A stretch of DNA of 64,000 nucleotides, taken from assembly GCA_900766265.1 (NCBI GenBank), contig CAAFUS010000013.1, positions 248,001-312,000 on the forward strand, written 5' to 3'. The DNA comes from Pseudomonadaceae bacterium (GTDB taxonomy: Bacteria > Pseudomonadota > Gammaproteobacteria > Pseudomonadales > Pseudomonadaceae). This document shows, piece by piece, positions 63,180 through 64,000 of this stretch; the first letter of the stretch is position 1; the number at the start of each line of letters is the position of its first letter. The position numbers and the translations under genes are program-made. The notes under the pieces are model-generated. The model did not search any database. It worked only from the letters and a program-made list of their open reading frames with translations, and was not told where the DNA came from.

Positions 63180-64000
63180 ATGAAACGTCGCGACATTCTC
63201 GCCGCCGCAGGCGTGGGCCTGGCGGCCACGGCCCTGGCTGGCTGCAAGGAAAACAACGAAACGGCCGGCGACAGCCCGGCCAGCGCGCAGCAGCAAACCT
63301 TCAACTGGAAAATGGTGACGTCCTGGCCGAAGAACTTTCCCGGCGTGGGCGTCGGTGCGGAGCGCTTCGCCAAGCTGGTCGAGGAAATGAGTGGCGGCCG
63401 GCTGAAGGTCAGGGTCTATGCCGCCGGCGAGCTGGTGCCGGCGCTCGAGGTGTTCGACGCCGTTTCGCGTGGTACCGCTGAAATGGGCCACGGCGCGCCC
63501 TATTACTGGAAGGGCAAGGTGCCCGCCGCCCAGTTCTTCTGTGCGCTGCCTTTCGGCCCGAACGCCCAGGAAATGAACGCCTGGTTGCACCGTGGCGGCG
63601 GCATGGAACTCTGGGAGGAGGTCTACAGGCCTTACGGTGTACTGCCCATGGCCTGTGGTGCCACAGGCGTACAGACCGCTGGCTGGTTCAACAAGGAAAT
63701 CAACTCGGTCAACGACTTCAAGGGCCTGAAGATGCGCACCCCGGGTCTTGGCGGCGAAGTGCTGACCAAGATGGGCGGAACCGTGGTGAACATGCCCGCC
63801 GGCGAGATCTTCACCGCGCTGCAGACGGGCGCCATCGATGCCACCGAGTGGATCGGCCCTTACAACGACCTGGCGCTCGGTCTGCATAAGGCTTCGAAGT
63901 ACTACTACACGCCGGGCTGGCAGGAGCCGAACGTGACCTTCGAGCTGGACATCAACCTCAAGGCCTGGGAGACGCTGCCGGCCGACCTGCAGGCGATCGT
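63180..64000 (+). CDS. dctP: TRAP transporter solute-binding protein DctP, 2-oxoacid type (cut by window end)
   Basis: The open frame starts at ATG 63180 (AAGGAG upstream) and runs off the window with no stop, giving 273 residues. The signal MKRRDILAAAGVGLAATALAGC has a twin arginine and a lipobox (Cys22). The mature part reads MVTSWPKNFPGVGVGAERFA, GELVPALEVFDAVSRGTAEM and IGPYNDLALGLHK, resembling TakP-like proteins that bind 2-oxoacids such as pyruvate. It is divergent from dctQM, with which it should work. Confidence 0.88.
   Translation, partial: MKRRDILAAAGVGLAATALAGCKENNETAGDSPASAQQQTFNWKMVTSWPKNFPGVGVGAERFAKLVEEMSGGRLKVRVYAAGELVPALEVFDAVSRGTAEMGHGAPYYWKGKVPAAQFFCALPFGPNAQEMNAWLHRGGGMELWEEVYRPYGVLPMACGATGVQTAGWFNKEINSVNDFKGLKMRTPGLGGEVLTKMGGTVVNMPAGEIFTALQTGAIDATEWIGPYNDLALGLHKASKYYYTPGWQEPNVTFELDINLKAWETLPADLQAI

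Overview
The window is GC-rich and almost fully coding. It reads as a chromosomal segment of a Pseudomonas-type gammaproteobacterium; a Stutzerimonas-like species is plausible, but the species cannot be fixed from the sequence. Support comes from recalled gene order: a LysR gene divergent from pycA-pycB, and LysR/aspA/adhA/purE/purK, are neighbourhoods familiar from P. aeruginosa. The T6SS genes follow the order of the P. aeruginosa H2 cluster.

Left part (1-26.7 kb), core metabolism and transport. An RND efflux pump (end of the adaptor gene, MdtC/MuxB-like pump, OprM-type channel) is followed by pycR and pycA-pycB (two-subunit pyruvate carboxylase). Next come an SbtA-type bicarbonate transporter with its SbtB-like PII protein, a GNAT enzyme, L-asparaginase, an AGCS amino-acid symporter divergent from an XRE regulator, a PaiB-like protein, a dicarboxylate/amino-acid symporter plus aspA, a LysR regulator, adhA, purE-purK, three small or uncharacterised genes (GlsB-like, DUF3299, UDG-like), and a membrane-anchored catalase-like protein beside a di-heme peroxidase-like cytochrome. 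Much of this block concerns C4/aspartate carbon and anaplerosis: bicarbonate uptake, pyruvate carboxylation, asparagine to aspartate to fumarate.

Middle part (26.8-59.6 kb), a complete H2-type type VI secretion locus, all on the minus strand. Read in transcription order from 59.5 kb it is tssA-tssB-tssC-tssE-PAAR-tssF-tssG-clpV-sfa, then a vgrG/DUF4123/LysM-effector/immunity cassette, then orfX (a 44-residue lipoprotein)-fha-tssJ-tssK-tssL-tssM-stp-stk, and finally a second vgrG with a peptidoglycan-hydrolase-like effector and a candidate periplasmic immunity protein. Both cassettes end in AT-rich toxin/immunity modules with degenerate duplicate fragments behind them. The roughly 500 bp upstream of tssA hold an unusual set of signals: an RsmA/CsrA-type hairpin with a second site at the tssA start, four regularly spaced TGCGCA palindromes, and a perfect GacA-type box.

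Right part (59.9-64 kb): an aldose-epimerase-like gene, dctQ-dctM of a TRAP transporter, and a divergent dctP (cut by the window end) resembling 2-oxoacid-binding TRAP proteins and preceded by a good sigma-54 promoter match.

No rRNA, tRNA, CRISPR array or intact insertion sequence was recognised.
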